64,000 nt of DNA from Burkholderiaceae bacterium (GTDB taxonomy: Bacteria; Pseudomonadota; Gammaproteobacteria; Burkholderiales; Burkholderiaceae_C): NCBI GenBank assembly GCA_017992055.1, contig JAGOPK010000002.1, positions 310,001-374,000 of the forward strand. The letters run 5' to 3'. Below, piece after piece: positions 1 through 7,907 of this stretch. Made by a program: the position numbers and the translations under genes. The notes below the pieces were generated by a model that saw only the letters and a program-made list of their open reading frames with translations, was not told where the DNA came from and ran no database searches. Position 1 is the first letter of the stretch. Every line of letters starts with the position of its first letter.

Positions 1-651
1 GTCCAGGCCGAACCGTGCCAAGCCCTTGCCCCGGGCCTGGGGCGGCGGCCCGGCCTTGCGCAGCCGCTGGCGCAGTGTGGCCAGCAGCGGGTCGTGGGTG
101 ACCTCGGCCAGGTCGGCCACCTCCACCGCCTGCGGCCTGACCTTGCCGCCGGCCGCGCCGCAGACCACCAGCGTCACACCGGTCTCGCGCGCCCAGCGGG
201 CGATGGCCAGCTTGGCCTGGCCCTGGTCGCAGGCGTCGATGACCGCGTCCACCGGACCCACCAGCAGGGCCGGCCAGTTGTCCGCGCCGGCAAAGTCCTC
301 GATGGTCTGCACCTGGCAACCCGGGTGGATGTCGGCAATGCGCTGCTGCAGTGCCACGGCCTTGGCCTGGCCGACGGTGGCGCCCAGGGCCTGCACCTGG
401 CGGTTGATGTTGCTCTCGGCCACATGGTCGAGGTCGATCAGCACCAGGCCGGCCACGCCGCAGCGCGCCAGCGCCTCCACCGCCCAGGAGCCGACGCCGC
501 CCAGGCCGACCACGGCCACGCGGGCCGAGCGCAGGCGCCGGTAGCCGGCCTCGCCGTACAGGCGGCGCAGGCCGCCGAAGCGGCGCTCCAGATCGGCCTC
601 CTCGTCCGCGGGCACCTGGACATCCGTCCGCAAGGCCGTGGCCAGCGTCAT
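1..651 (-). CDS. tcdA: tRNA threonylcarbamoyladenosine dehydratase TcdA, 3' end cut by window edge
   Basis: TcdA activates t6A37 of ANN-decoding tRNAs with ATP and dehydrates it to the cyclic ct6A form in the cytoplasm. The 217 residues present show the ThiF/MoeB/E1-like Rossmann fold: the nucleotide loop GLGGVGS at about residues 49-55, LIDLD at 71-75 and the NINRQ motif at 81-85, followed by the VDAVIDACDQ segment. The frame is open to base 1, so the C-terminus is missing. The ATG at 651 overlaps the stop of the upstream sulfur-transporter gene (ATGA), which supports this start and suggests translational coupling. The N-terminal sequence fits TcdA (CsdL) better than MoeB or ThiF, which normally sit beside molybdopterin or thiamine genes; none are seen here. 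Confidence 0.88.
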   Translation of the reverse strand, partial: MTLATALRTDVQVPADEEADLERRFGGLRRLYGEAGYRRLRSARVAVVGLGGVGSWAVEALARCGVAGLVLIDLDHVAESNINRQVQALGATVGQAKAVALQQRIADIHPGCQVQTIEDFAGADNWPALLVGPVDAVIDACDQGQAKLAIARWARETGVTLVVCGAAGGKVRPQAVEVADLAEVTHDPLLATLRQRLRKAGPPPQARGKGLARFGLD

Positions 652-1769
652 GCCTGGCGCTCCAGCCGCCACATCTGCCAGCGCAGCGCCAGCCAGGCGC
701 CGGCGACGATGGCGGCCACGGCAATGAAGCTGCCCAGCGACAGCGTCGACAGGCCGCTGAGCCCCTGGCCGATGGTGCAGCCCAGCGCCGTGACGCCGCC
801 CACGCCCATCAGCAGCGCGCCCACCAGGTGGTTGGCCGTGTCCTCGACGCCGCGGAAGCCCTCCCAGCGGAAGCTGCGTGTGGCCAGCGCGACGATGGCG
901 CTGCCCAGCACCACGCCGGGCACGATGGCCATGGCCAGGGTCATGCGCCGGCTGGCATCGCTGGCGAACACCAGGCCTTCCAGCACATAGGCCAGCGGCG
1001 CGACGAAGCTGAACGATTCCATGCGCTGGCTGTTGGTGGCCAGGAACACTTCTTCCAGCGTCTGCGGATGCTCGGCCAGATGGCCGGCCACGCCGCTCAG
1101 CCACCACAGCGCCACCACCAGGCCGCCGATGCCCAGGCCGCCCAGCAGCACGTCGGCCGAGCGGCCCTCGCGCCGTGCCAGCGCCCAGACCATCAGGCCG
1201 CCGCCGATCAGCGCAGCCAGGCCCAGCGCCCGCTGGCCCGGCGTGCCGCCCAGGCCCAGACCGGCCGCGGCCAGGCTGGGCAGGTCCTGCCCGGCCGGCA
1301 GGGCCAGCTGCACCTGGTCCACCGTGGCCACGCGCAGCAGGGCCGTGGCGCCACGCAGCGTGGCCCAGGCCGACAGGCCCAGCACCGCAAACACCACCAG
1401 GGCCTTGAGGTTGCCGCCGCCCAGGCGCACCAGGGTCTTGCTGCCGCAGCCCGAGGCCAGCACCATGCCGACGCCGAACATCAGGCCGCCGACGCTCAGC
1501 GACAGCCAGGGCAGCGAGGCGCCGGCATAGACGCTGTGGCCGGCGCTCACCCAGCCGGCGGCGACCATGGCGTTGAAGCCCAGCATGGCCACGCCCACGG
1601 CCAGCGCCCACATGCGCAGCCGGGCCGTGTCGCCCATGTTCACCAGGTCGGCCACCGCGCCCATGGTGCAGAAATGCGTGCGCTGGGCCACCGCGCCAAA
1701 CAGCAGGCCCAGCGCAAAAGCGCCCCACAGCAGCTTGTTCAGCAGCAGGGGCAGATCGGCTTCGGTCAT
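648..1769 (-). CDS. YeeE/YedE family sulfur (thiosulfate) transporter
   Basis: A 373-residue polytopic inner-membrane protein of the YeeE/YedE (TsuA-like) family, some members of which take up thiosulfate or related sulfur anions through conserved cysteines. The expected cysteine motifs are present: HFCTMG (C34), ASGCGSKTLVR (C108) and LGCTIGQGLSG (about C331). The sequence is almost wholly hydrophobic helices with two homologous halves, as in the family. The gene overlaps tcdA by 4 bp downstream. TcdA homologues work with a cysteine-desulfurase system in other bacteria, so pairing with a sulfur importer is plausible but unproven. The substrate cannot be fixed from sequence; selenium-related YedE members also exist. 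Confidence 0.85.
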   Translation of the reverse strand: MTEADLPLLLNKLLWGAFALGLLFGAVAQRTHFCTMGAVADLVNMGDTARLRMWALAVGVAMLGFNAMVAAGWVSAGHSVYAGASLPWLSLSVGGLMFGVGMVLASGCGSKTLVRLGGGNLKALVVFAVLGLSAWATLRGATALLRVATVDQVQLALPAGQDLPSLAAAGLGLGGTPGQRALGLAALIGGGLMVWALARREGRSADVLLGGLGIGGLVVALWWLSGVAGHLAEHPQTLEEVFLATNSQRMESFSFVAPLAYVLEGLVFASDASRRMTLAMAIVPGVVLGSAIVALATRSFRWEGFRGVEDTANHLVGALLMGVGGVTALGCTIGQGLSGLSTLSLGSFIAVAAIVAGAWLALRWQMWRLERQA

Positions 1770-1800
1770 GCGCGAAGCAATTGCGGCGGCCGCGGCGGCC

Positions 1801-2610
1801 TCAACCCTTGACCCCGGCCAGGCGTTCCTTGCCGGCGGCGGCGGCCTCGCTGTTGGGATAGGCCTTGGTCAGCTCCTCGATGGTGCGGCGCGCGGCGCGG
1901 GCGTCCTTCATCTCCAGCTGGCAGTTGGCCACCGCCAGCAGGGCCTCGGGCGCCCGCGGATGCTGGGGCGCCGCGCTGACCATGGCGCGGAACGAGGTGA
2001 TGGCGTCCTTGTAGTTCTTCTGGCCGTACAGCGCATTGCCCAGCCAGAAGCGCACCGTCTCGGTGTAGCCGCTGCCGGGATAGCGCTGCATGAAGCCATT
2101 GAGCGCGGCCACGGCCTTGTCGAAGTCGCCGGTGCGCATCACCGCCATGGCCTGGTCGTGCAGGCGGCGCTCGTCGGCCTCGGCCACGAAGTCCTTGCCG
2201 TCCACCGTGACCTTCTGCGGCTCGATGGCGCGCAGCCGCTCGTCGAGCGCGGCGCTGGCGTCCTTCAGCCGGCGCTGCAGTTCGGCCACGTCGCGCGACA
2301 TCTGCTCCTGGCCGCCGCGCAGCTTGGCATTGTCGGCACGCTGGGCCTCGAGCTGGGTGTTCAGCTCGACCAGGCTGCGGCGCATCTGCTGCACCTGCTC
2401 CAGCAGCTGGGCATTGGCCTGCTTCAGCTCGGCCAGGCCGGCACGGGCGTTGTCGTCGCCGGCCTGGATGCGCGCACGCAGGTCGAGGATGGCCTTGCGC
2501 GCCTCCTCGTCGTCGAACAGGCCGGCCTGGGCACTGCCGGCACCCACGGCCAGCAGGGCCGCGGCCGCCGTTGCACGCCAGGCCGCAGAAGGCAACAGCG
2601 TGGCCAGCAT
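1801..2610 (-). CDS. cpoB: cell division coordinator CpoB (Tol-Pal system protein)
   Basis: CpoB (YbgF) is a periplasmic protein that coordinates Tol-Pal-driven outer-membrane constriction with septal peptidoglycan synthesis. The 269-residue product has an N-terminal signal peptide ending near AGSAQA, a polar coiled-coil segment at about residues 50-110 (trimerisation region), and C-terminal TPR repeats recognisable as the RFWLGNALYGQKNYKDA and EALLAVANCQLEMKDA units. Its ATG shares one base with the pal stop (TGATG), so it is the last gene of tolB-pal-cpoB. Length and order match the usual arrangement. No independent promoter or SD is needed given the overlap. Confidence 0.93.
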   Translation of the reverse strand: MLATLLPSAAWRATAAAALLAVGAGSAQAGLFDDEEARKAILDLRARIQAGDDNARAGLAELKQANAQLLEQVQQMRRSLVELNTQLEAQRADNAKLRGGQEQMSRDVAELQRRLKDASAALDERLRAIEPQKVTVDGKDFVAEADERRLHDQAMAVMRTGDFDKAVAALNGFMQRYPGSGYTETVRFWLGNALYGQKNYKDAITSFRAMVSAAPQHPRAPEALLAVANCQLEMKDARAARRTIEELTKAYPNSEAAAAGKERLAGVKG

Positions 2611-3221
2611 CAGCGGTCCTTCAGCTCGGCGCGGCGGTTCTTGGCCCAGGCGGCCTCGTCATGGCCGTCGTCCACCGGCCGCTCCTTGCCGTAGCTCACC
2701 GCCTCCAGCTGGCCCTCGCCCACGCCCAGCAGGGCCATGGTCTTGGCCACCGCCTCGGCGCGCTTCTGGCCCAGCGCCAGGTTGTACTCGCGGCCGCCAC
2801 GCTCGTCGGTGTGGCCCTCGATCAGCATGCGCCGCGCCTTGTTGGCGCCCAGCGCCTTGGCATGGCCTTCGAGCAGCGGCCGGAAGTCGTCCTTGACGAC
2901 GAAGCTGTCGAAGTCGAAGTAGACGATGCGGCCCAGCGAGGCCGCGGCGGCGGCGGCACCGGCGGCGCCCGCGGCAGCGCCGCTGTTCAGGTCGACCGTG
3001 GCCACGCGCGACTGCGGCGCGGTGGCCGCGGTGCTGCCCGCGGCGGTGCTGCCGGCAGCACCGCCGGCGGTGGCGCCGGGCGTGGCGGTGGGCGTGCGGC
3101 TCTCGACCGGCGTCTCGTCGAGCTTGACCGAAGAGCAGCCGGCCAGCAGCGCGGCCGACACGGCGGCCGTCAGCATCGCCAGCCGCAGCGGCGTGCGCGT
3201 CGTGCGAAGTCCCATCAACAT
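2610..3221 (-). CDS. pal: peptidoglycan-associated lipoprotein Pal
   Basis: Pal tethers the outer membrane to peptidoglycan and binds TolB. The 203-residue precursor has a signal peptide with lipobox LLAGC-S, an Ala/Thr/Gly-rich linker, and a C-terminal OmpA-like domain with YFDFDSF, the NKARRMLIEGHTDERGGREYN peptidoglycan-binding stretch and SYGKERP. The ATG at 3221 is chosen because AAGGAG lies about 6 nt upstream; a second ATG two codons later has a poorer spacing. The low-complexity linker (residues ~35-75) is longer than in E. coli. It sits 87 bp after tolB and directly before cpoB. Confidence 0.95.
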   Translation of the reverse strand: MLMGLRTTRTPLRLAMLTAAVSAALLAGCSSVKLDETPVESRTPTATPGATAGGAAGSTAAGSTAATAPQSRVATVDLNSGAAAGAAGAAAAAASLGRIVYFDFDSFVVKDDFRPLLEGHAKALGANKARRMLIEGHTDERGGREYNLALGQKRAEAVAKTMALLGVGEGQLEAVSYGKERPVDDGHDEAAWAKNRRAELKDR

Positions 3222-3308
3222 CAGTCACTCCTTTTGAGGAACGCAGCCCGCAGGCCGCGGAAAGGGCCGGCGGTGCACCGCCGGCGCGGATGATTGCTGG
3301 CGCTGCCG

Positions 3309-4604
3309 TCAGCGCACGAACGGGCCCCAGGCCGGTTCGCGCACGTCGATGCCCGAGGACAGCAGGCGCGTCCTGATCTTGCCATCCAGGGTGGTGGTCA
3401 TCAACACGTCGCGGCCGCCGCTGCGCGTGGCATAGATCAGCAGGCGGCCATTCGGCGCAAAACTGGGGCTTTCGTCGTCGCGGGTATCGGTCACGGCCAG
3501 CGGCGGCAGGCTGCCGTCCAGCGGCAGCACCATGACCTTGAAGCCATTGCCGTCGCGGCTGACGTAGGCCAGGGTGCGCCCGTCGGGGCTGATCGCCGGG
3601 CTGATGTTGTAGGCGCCCTGGAAGGTCACGCGCTCGGCGCTGCCGCCACCGGCCGGCACACGGTAGACCTGCGGACCACCGCCACGGTCGCTGACGAAAT
3701 ACAGCTGCTGGCCGTCGGGCGAGAACACCGCCTCGGTGTCGATGGCATTGCTGGTGGTCAGGCGGCGCAGGCCGTCGCCATTGGCCTGCATCAGGTACAG
3801 CTGGGCCAGGCCGTCGCGCGACAGCGTCACCGCCAGGCGCTGGCCATCGGGCGACCAGGCCGGCGCGCTGTTGCTGCCGCGGAAGCTGGCCAGCGCGCGG
3901 CGCTCGCCGGTGGACAGGTCCTGCACCATCACCACCGCCTTGCCGCTCTCGAACGACACATAGGCCAGGCGCCGGCCGTCGGGCGCCCAGGCCGGCGAGA
4001 TGATGGGCTGCGGGCTGGCCAGCGCCACCTGGCCGCCCTCGCCGTCGGCATCGGTGATGCGCAGCGTGTAGCGGTTGGCTGCCCGAGTGACGTAGGCGAT
4101 GCGCGTGGCATTGACGCCCGGCTCGCCGGTCAGCTGCTGCTGCACGATGTCGGCGATCTTGTGCGCGGCCAGGCGCAGGTCGTCGGCCGGCACCGGCAGC
4201 GACTGGCTCAGCAGGTCCTGGCTGCGCACCACGTCCCAGAGCTTGAAGCGCAGGTCGTAGCGGCCATCGGCCAGGCGCGACACCGAGCCGGCCAGCAGCG
4301 CATCGGCGGCGCGGCCGCGCCAGTCGGTCCATTGCGGCTGGCTGCGCTCGTCCAGCGCGCCGCTGGACTCGACCAGGCGGAACATGCCGCTGCGCTCGAG
4401 GTCGGCACGGATGATCTGCGACACGGCCTGGCCGCTGCGGTCCTCGTCGCGAAAGCGCGGCACGGCGATCGGCAGCTGGGTGGCGCCGACCCCGGCGATC
4501 TCGACACGGAACTGGGCCTGCGCCGGCGCGGCGAACCATGGCGACAGACTGGCGAGCGAAGCGGCACCGGCGGTGACGCCCAGACGGCGGCGGGAGATGT
4601 GCAT
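3309..4604 (-). CDS. tolB: Tol-Pal system translocation protein TolB
   Basis: TolB is the periplasmic beta-propeller partner of Pal. The 431-residue product starts with an Arg-rich n-region (MHISRRRLG) and a signal peptide ending APAQA, then the N-terminal TolB domain (VEIAGVGATQLPIAVPRF; ADLERSGMFRLVE) and five or more WD-like propeller blades with repeating SPDG or APDGRRLAYVS motifs. The frame stays open further upstream, but the ATG at 4604 gives the correct family length and the signal peptide. The SD is weak. tolQ, tolR and tolA, usually just upstream, are absent here; an HSL esterase gene lies there instead, so the Tol motor genes must be elsewhere. Confidence 0.95.
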   Translation of the reverse strand: MHISRRRLGVTAGAASLASLSPWFAAPAQAQFRVEIAGVGATQLPIAVPRFRDEDRSGQAVSQIIRADLERSGMFRLVESSGALDERSQPQWTDWRGRAADALLAGSVSRLADGRYDLRFKLWDVVRSQDLLSQSLPVPADDLRLAAHKIADIVQQQLTGEPGVNATRIAYVTRAANRYTLRITDADGEGGQVALASPQPIISPAWAPDGRRLAYVSFESGKAVVMVQDLSTGERRALASFRGSNSAPAWSPDGQRLAVTLSRDGLAQLYLMQANGDGLRRLTTSNAIDTEAVFSPDGQQLYFVSDRGGGPQVYRVPAGGGSAERVTFQGAYNISPAISPDGRTLAYVSRDGNGFKVMVLPLDGSLPPLAVTDTRDDESPSFAPNGRLLIYATRSGGRDVLMTTTLDGKIRTRLLSSGIDVREPAWGPFVR

Positions 4605-4683
4605 CAGGAACGGGCTGAGTCGCGCCGCGGGCAGAAGGTTCCGCCCGGGGCCGGCAGATGAGGACGGGATTGTAGGCAGCGGC

Positions 4684-5655
4684 TCAAGCCCGGCCTTGGA
4701 AGGCGCGGCGCAGCGCCGTGGCGCACAGGCCCACCGCCAGGTCGGCCTCGCGCAGCGCCTTGCCCATGGGCACGAAGCCGTGGATCTGGCGCTCGAAGCA
4801 CAGCTGCTGGGTGGCCACGCCGGCGGCAGCCAGCGCATCGGCGTACTGCAGGCCCTCGTCGCGCAGCGGGTCATAGCCGGCGGTCAGCACCAGGGCCGGC
4901 GGCAGGCCGTCCAGGCGCGGATGCAGCAGCGGCGAGGCGCGCCAGTCGCCGTATTGCTCGGGCGCCAGATAGTGGCCGCGGAAGTAGGCGATGGTGTCGG
5001 CGGTGAGCAGATAGCCCTGGCCATTGGACTGGTGCGACGGCGCCAGCGCGCGCATGTCGGTGGCCGGGTAGATCAGCAGTTGCAGCCGCAGTGCCTGCAG
5101 CAGCTGCGCCGCGCCGGCATCGCCTTCGCCCGCGGCATCGCGCAGCGACAGCGCCACCACCGCCGCCAGGTTGCCGCCGGCACTGTCGCCGCCCACGGCG
5201 AGGCGCTGGCCATCCAGGCCCAGCGCCTCGGCCTGGCCATGGATCCAGCGCGTGGCGGCCACGGCGTCGTCGACCGCGGCCGGAAAGCGGTGCTCGGGCG
5301 CCAGCCGGTAGTCGACGGCGATGACCACGCAGCCGGCCTCGTCGGCCAGCTGGCGGCACAGCACGTCGTGCGTGTCCAGGTCGCCGATGACCCAGCCGCC
5401 GCCGTGGTAGTAGACCAGGGCCGGCGCGCCGGAGGCCGGCGCGGCCTGCGGCCGGTACAGGCGCAGCGGAATGGCGCCGGCCGGGCCGGGCGCGGCCAGC
5501 TCGCGCAGCTCGGCCATGGCGCGCGGCTCGGGCTGGGTGAAGCTGCGGCGCTCGCGGTACAGCCGGCGCGCCTCGGCGGGCGTCAGCGTGTGCGTGGCGG
5601 GCAGGCCGCTGGCCTCGATCAGCTGCAGCAGGGCACGGGCTTGGGGGTCGAGCAT
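4684..5655 (-). CDS. alpha/beta hydrolase, hormone-sensitive-lipase family esterase
   Basis: A 323-residue cytoplasmic carboxylesterase of the HSL (family IV) group. Visible signatures are the oxyanion-hole motif HGGGW (H84-W88), the nucleophile elbow GDSAGGN (Ser158), the acid in the AGYDPLRDEG segment and the catalytic His in QIHGFVPMG. It likely hydrolyses short-chain esters, and family members also act on aryl or acylated substrates, so the substrate is unknown. The ATG at 5655 gives the standard family length; a GTG 12 nt upstream is an alternative. No signal peptide. It is transcribed towards tolB with an 80-bp gap, and the divergent acetyltransferase begins 78 bp away. Confidence 0.85.
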   Translation of the reverse strand: MLDPQARALLQLIEASGLPATHTLTPAEARRLYRERRSFTQPEPRAMAELRELAAPGPAGAIPLRLYRPQAAPASGAPALVYYHGGGWVIGDLDTHDVLCRQLADEAGCVVIAVDYRLAPEHRFPAAVDDAVAATRWIHGQAEALGLDGQRLAVGGDSAGGNLAAVVALSLRDAAGEGDAGAAQLLQALRLQLLIYPATDMRALAPSHQSNGQGYLLTADTIAYFRGHYLAPEQYGDWRASPLLHPRLDGLPPALVLTAGYDPLRDEGLQYADALAAAGVATQQLCFERQIHGFVPMGKALREADLAVGLCATALRRAFQGRA

Positions 5656-5733
5656 GGTGCGGTGGACTCCTGGGCACGCCACGGCGGCGCGCAGCCCAGT
5701 ATCGGCGGGCCGCGCCAGCGCCGACAATGCGGC

Positions 5734-6300
5734 ATGGCCCTGACCCCGAGCGACCCCGTCCCCGCCAGCCGTCCCGCCACACAGTTGCGGCCGCACCGGC
5801 CCGGCGACCTGGGCTGGATCGTCGGCGCCCATGGCCGGCTCTACCACCAGGAGTTCGGCTGGGACATCGGCTTCGAGGCCCTGGTGGCGCGCATTGCCGC
5901 CGATTTCATCGAGCGCTTCGATGCCACGCGCGAGGCCTGCTGGATCGCCGAGCGCCTGGACAACCCCGATCAGCCCCAGCCGGTGGGCAGCGTGGTGCTG
6001 GTGCAGGCCAGAAACGATGACGACGGCACCGTGCTGCCCGGCGTGGCCCAGCTGCGCCTGCTGCTGCTGACGCCCGAGGCACGCGGCCTGGGCCTGGGCC
6101 GCCAGCTGGTGGCGGCCTGCACCGACTTTGCGCGCCAGGCCGGCTACCAACGGCTGCGGCTGTGGACGCAAAGCCATCTGCTGGCCGCGCGCCACCTCTA
6201 TGCCCAGGCCGGCTACCGCTGCCTGTCCAGCGAGCCGCACCACAGCTTCGGCCACGACATGGTGGCCGAGATCTGGGAGCTGGAGCTGGACGCACCGTGA
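5734..6300 (+). CDS. GNAT family N-acetyltransferase
   Basis: A 188-residue acetyl-CoA-dependent N-acetyltransferase of unknown substrate. The core GNAT motif A is seen in AQLRLLLLTPEARGLGLGRQLV (split beta-strand plus the R-G-x-G-L-G pyrophosphate loop), followed by GYQRLRLWTQSHLLAARHLYAQAGY (motif B). The N-terminal HRPGDLGWIVGAHGRLYHQEFGWD segment resembles GNAT domains fused to or annotated with MarR regulators in proteobacteria, but no HTH is present. Its stop overlaps the GTG start of the next gene (GTGA). Confidence 0.82.
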   Translation: MALTPSDPVPASRPATQLRPHRPGDLGWIVGAHGRLYHQEFGWDIGFEALVARIAADFIERFDATREACWIAERLDNPDQPQPVGSVVLVQARNDDDGTVLPGVAQLRLLLLTPEARGLGLGRQLVAACTDFARQAGYQRLRLWTQSHLLAARHLYAQAGYRCLSSEPHHSFGHDMVAEIWELELDAP

Positions 6301-6686
6301 ACACGCCCTGTCCTTGCGGCAGCGGCCTGGCGCTGGCCGCTTGCTGCGGCCGCTGGCACCACGGCCCGCTGCACCTGCAGGCCCCCGATGCGCCGGCGCT
6401 GATGCGCTCGCGCTACAGCGCCTTCGTGCTGCAGCTGGGCGACTACCTGCTGGACAGCTGGCATGCCAGCACGCGGCCGGCGCGGCTGGACTTCGAGCCC
6501 GGCCTGCGCTGGCTGGGCCTGCAGATCAAGGGCCAGCAGCGGCTCGACGAGGCCCATGCCGAGGTCGAGTTCGTCGCCCGCAGCAAGCTGGGCGGCCGCG
6601 CCCACCGGCTGCACGAGACCAGCCGCTTCGTGCTCGAACAAGGACGGTGGCTGTACCTGGACGGCGATCTGCATGGCGACCGCTGA
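6297..6686 (+). CDS. YchJ-like SEC-C motif protein
   Basis: A 129-residue protein starting at a GTG that overlaps the upstream stop codon (GTGA). The N-terminal PCPCGSG and ACCG cysteines form the SEC-C-type zinc motif. The PALMRSRYSAFVL segment and the C-terminal NTF2-like fold (DEAHAEVEFVAR, FVLEQGRWLYLDGD) match the UPF0225/YchJ family. YchJ proteins are of unknown function in bacteria; the zinc motif and NTF2-like domain suggest a binding or adaptor role. Translational coupling to the GNAT gene is probable. A second C-terminal SEC-C motif, present in some family members, is absent. Confidence 0.85.
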   Translation: MNTPCPCGSGLALAACCGRWHHGPLHLQAPDAPALMRSRYSAFVLQLGDYLLDSWHASTRPARLDFEPGLRWLGLQIKGQQRLDEAHAEVEFVARSKLGGRAHRLHETSRFVLEQGRWLYLDGDLHGDR

Positions 6687-6723
6687 ATCCGGCGGCCGCC
6701 CGTGGCGGCCGGCCGGTCCGGGC

Positions 6724-7092
6724 TCAGGCGAATTCCTGGCGGATCAGCGGCTGCGACAGACGCCAGGCCACGCCGCCCAGGCCGGCCAGGGCCAGCAGCG
6801 TGGGCCAGGCCGCCACCAGGGCCGGCTGCAGCGCCCACAGGCTGCCCAGGTGCGGCAGGCTGGCCACGGCCAGCAGCGCGATGAACAAACGCCGTGCCCA
6901 GCCCAGGCGGCGCAGCAGGCCCCAGGCCACCACCACCGCGCCCAGGGCCAGCGCCAGGCTCAGGCCCAGGGTCATCGCGCCGGCACCGGCGGCCTGGGCC
7001 GACAGCGGTGCCGACAAGGCCAGCAGCATCGCCAGCCAGGCGATGGCGGTGACAAAGCGCGAGGGGGCTCCGACGGTGACGATCTGCGGCAT
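6724..7092 (-). CDS. small hypothetical integral membrane protein
   Basis: A 122-residue protein with about four predicted membrane helices (residues ~12-34, 40-62, 68-85 and 88-108) and very short loops. No catalytic motif or recognisable family signature is visible. The ATG at 7092 begins MPQIVTVGAPSRF. It is convergent with the YchJ-like gene and divergent from the TruC-like gene. GC3 bias and frame statistics look like a real gene, and no alternative frame has better coding character. Function unknown. Confidence 0.65.
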   Translation of the reverse strand: MPQIVTVGAPSRFVTAIAWLAMLLALSAPLSAQAAGAGAMTLGLSLALALGAVVVAWGLLRRLGWARRLFIALLAVASLPHLGSLWALQPALVAAWPTLLALAGLGGVAWRLSQPLIRQEFA

Positions 7093-7157
7093 GGCCTGGC
7101 TCCAGCGGGCGATGGGCGTGTGGGGAACAGCGACATGTTGGAACTGCGGGGCGGATC

Positions 7158-7907
7158 TTGAACGCCGGATGTGACAGGGCTTTGTCGGACGGCGCGCCGC
7201 CAGGCCCGCCGCTGCCGCTGCTGTGGCAGGACGCCCAGCTGCTGGCGGTCTACAAGCCCGCCGGCCTGCTGGTGCACCGCAGCGCGCTGGATGCCCATGC
7301 CGACGACGACCTGGTGAGCCGGCTGCGCCGCCAGCTGCAGGCGCCGGTGTGGCCGGCGCACCGCCTGGACAAGGGCACCTCGGGCCTGCTGCTGCTGGCC
7401 CGCGATGCCGGCACCGCCGCGGCCCTGGGCCAGGCCTTTGCCGAGGGCCACGTGCACAAGACCTATCGGGCCCTGGTGCGCGGCTGGCCGGCCGACAGCG
7501 GCGAGACCCGCCAGCCGCTGGCGCGCGATCCCGAGCTGCCGTCCACCGGCCAGCCGCTGCTGCCGGCCACCACCCGCTGGCGTGTGCTGCAGCGCCTGGA
7601 ATGGCCGCTGGCCAGCGATGGCCGCCATGCCAGCACGCGCCTGGCCCTGGTGGAGGTGCAGCCGCTGACCGGCCGCCGCCACCAGATCCGCCGCCACTTC
7701 AAGCAGCTGGGCCATCCGCTGATCGGCGACGCCACGCACGGCAAAGGCCCGCTGAACCGCGCCATCGCCGCCTGGCTGGGCCATGGCCGGCTGTGGCTGC
7801 ATGCCCAGAGCGTGGCACTGGAACATCCCGCCACCGGCCAGCATCTGCAGCTGCACGCCGAACCCGGCGCCGAATGGCTGCGCCTGCGGTCCACGCCATG
7901 CCCATGA
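7158..7907 (+). CDS. truC: TruC-type tRNA pseudouridine synthase (RluA family)
   Basis: TruC makes pseudouridine 65 in the acceptor/T region of some tRNAs. The product carries the RluA-family core: VYKPAGLLVHRS, the catalytic HRLDKGTSG loop (Asp71 from this start) and EVQPLTGRRHQIRRHFKQLGHP with DATHG. The LVHRS and HQIRRH segments fit TruC rather than RluA, RluC or RluD, which contain HQLR. No S4 domain. The start is uncertain: the frame has no ATG; TTG at 7158 is used, and TTG at 7182 is an alternative closer to E. coli TruC. The stop overlaps the start of rarD. Confidence 0.82.
   Translation: MNAGCDRALSDGAPPGPPLPLLWQDAQLLAVYKPAGLLVHRSALDAHADDDLVSRLRRQLQAPVWPAHRLDKGTSGLLLLARDAGTAAALGQAFAEGHVHKTYRALVRGWPADSGETRQPLARDPELPSTGQPLLPATTRWRVLQRLEWPLASDGRHASTRLALVEVQPLTGRRHQIRRHFKQLGHPLIGDATHGKGPLNRAIAAWLGHGRLWLHAQSVALEHPATGQHLQLHAEPGAEWLRLRSTPCP

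Noticed and set aside
2659..4539. A 626-codon minus-strand frame spanning tolB and pal
   Set aside because: Frame-shifted shadow of tolB and pal with Arg/Pro-rich composition and no family match.
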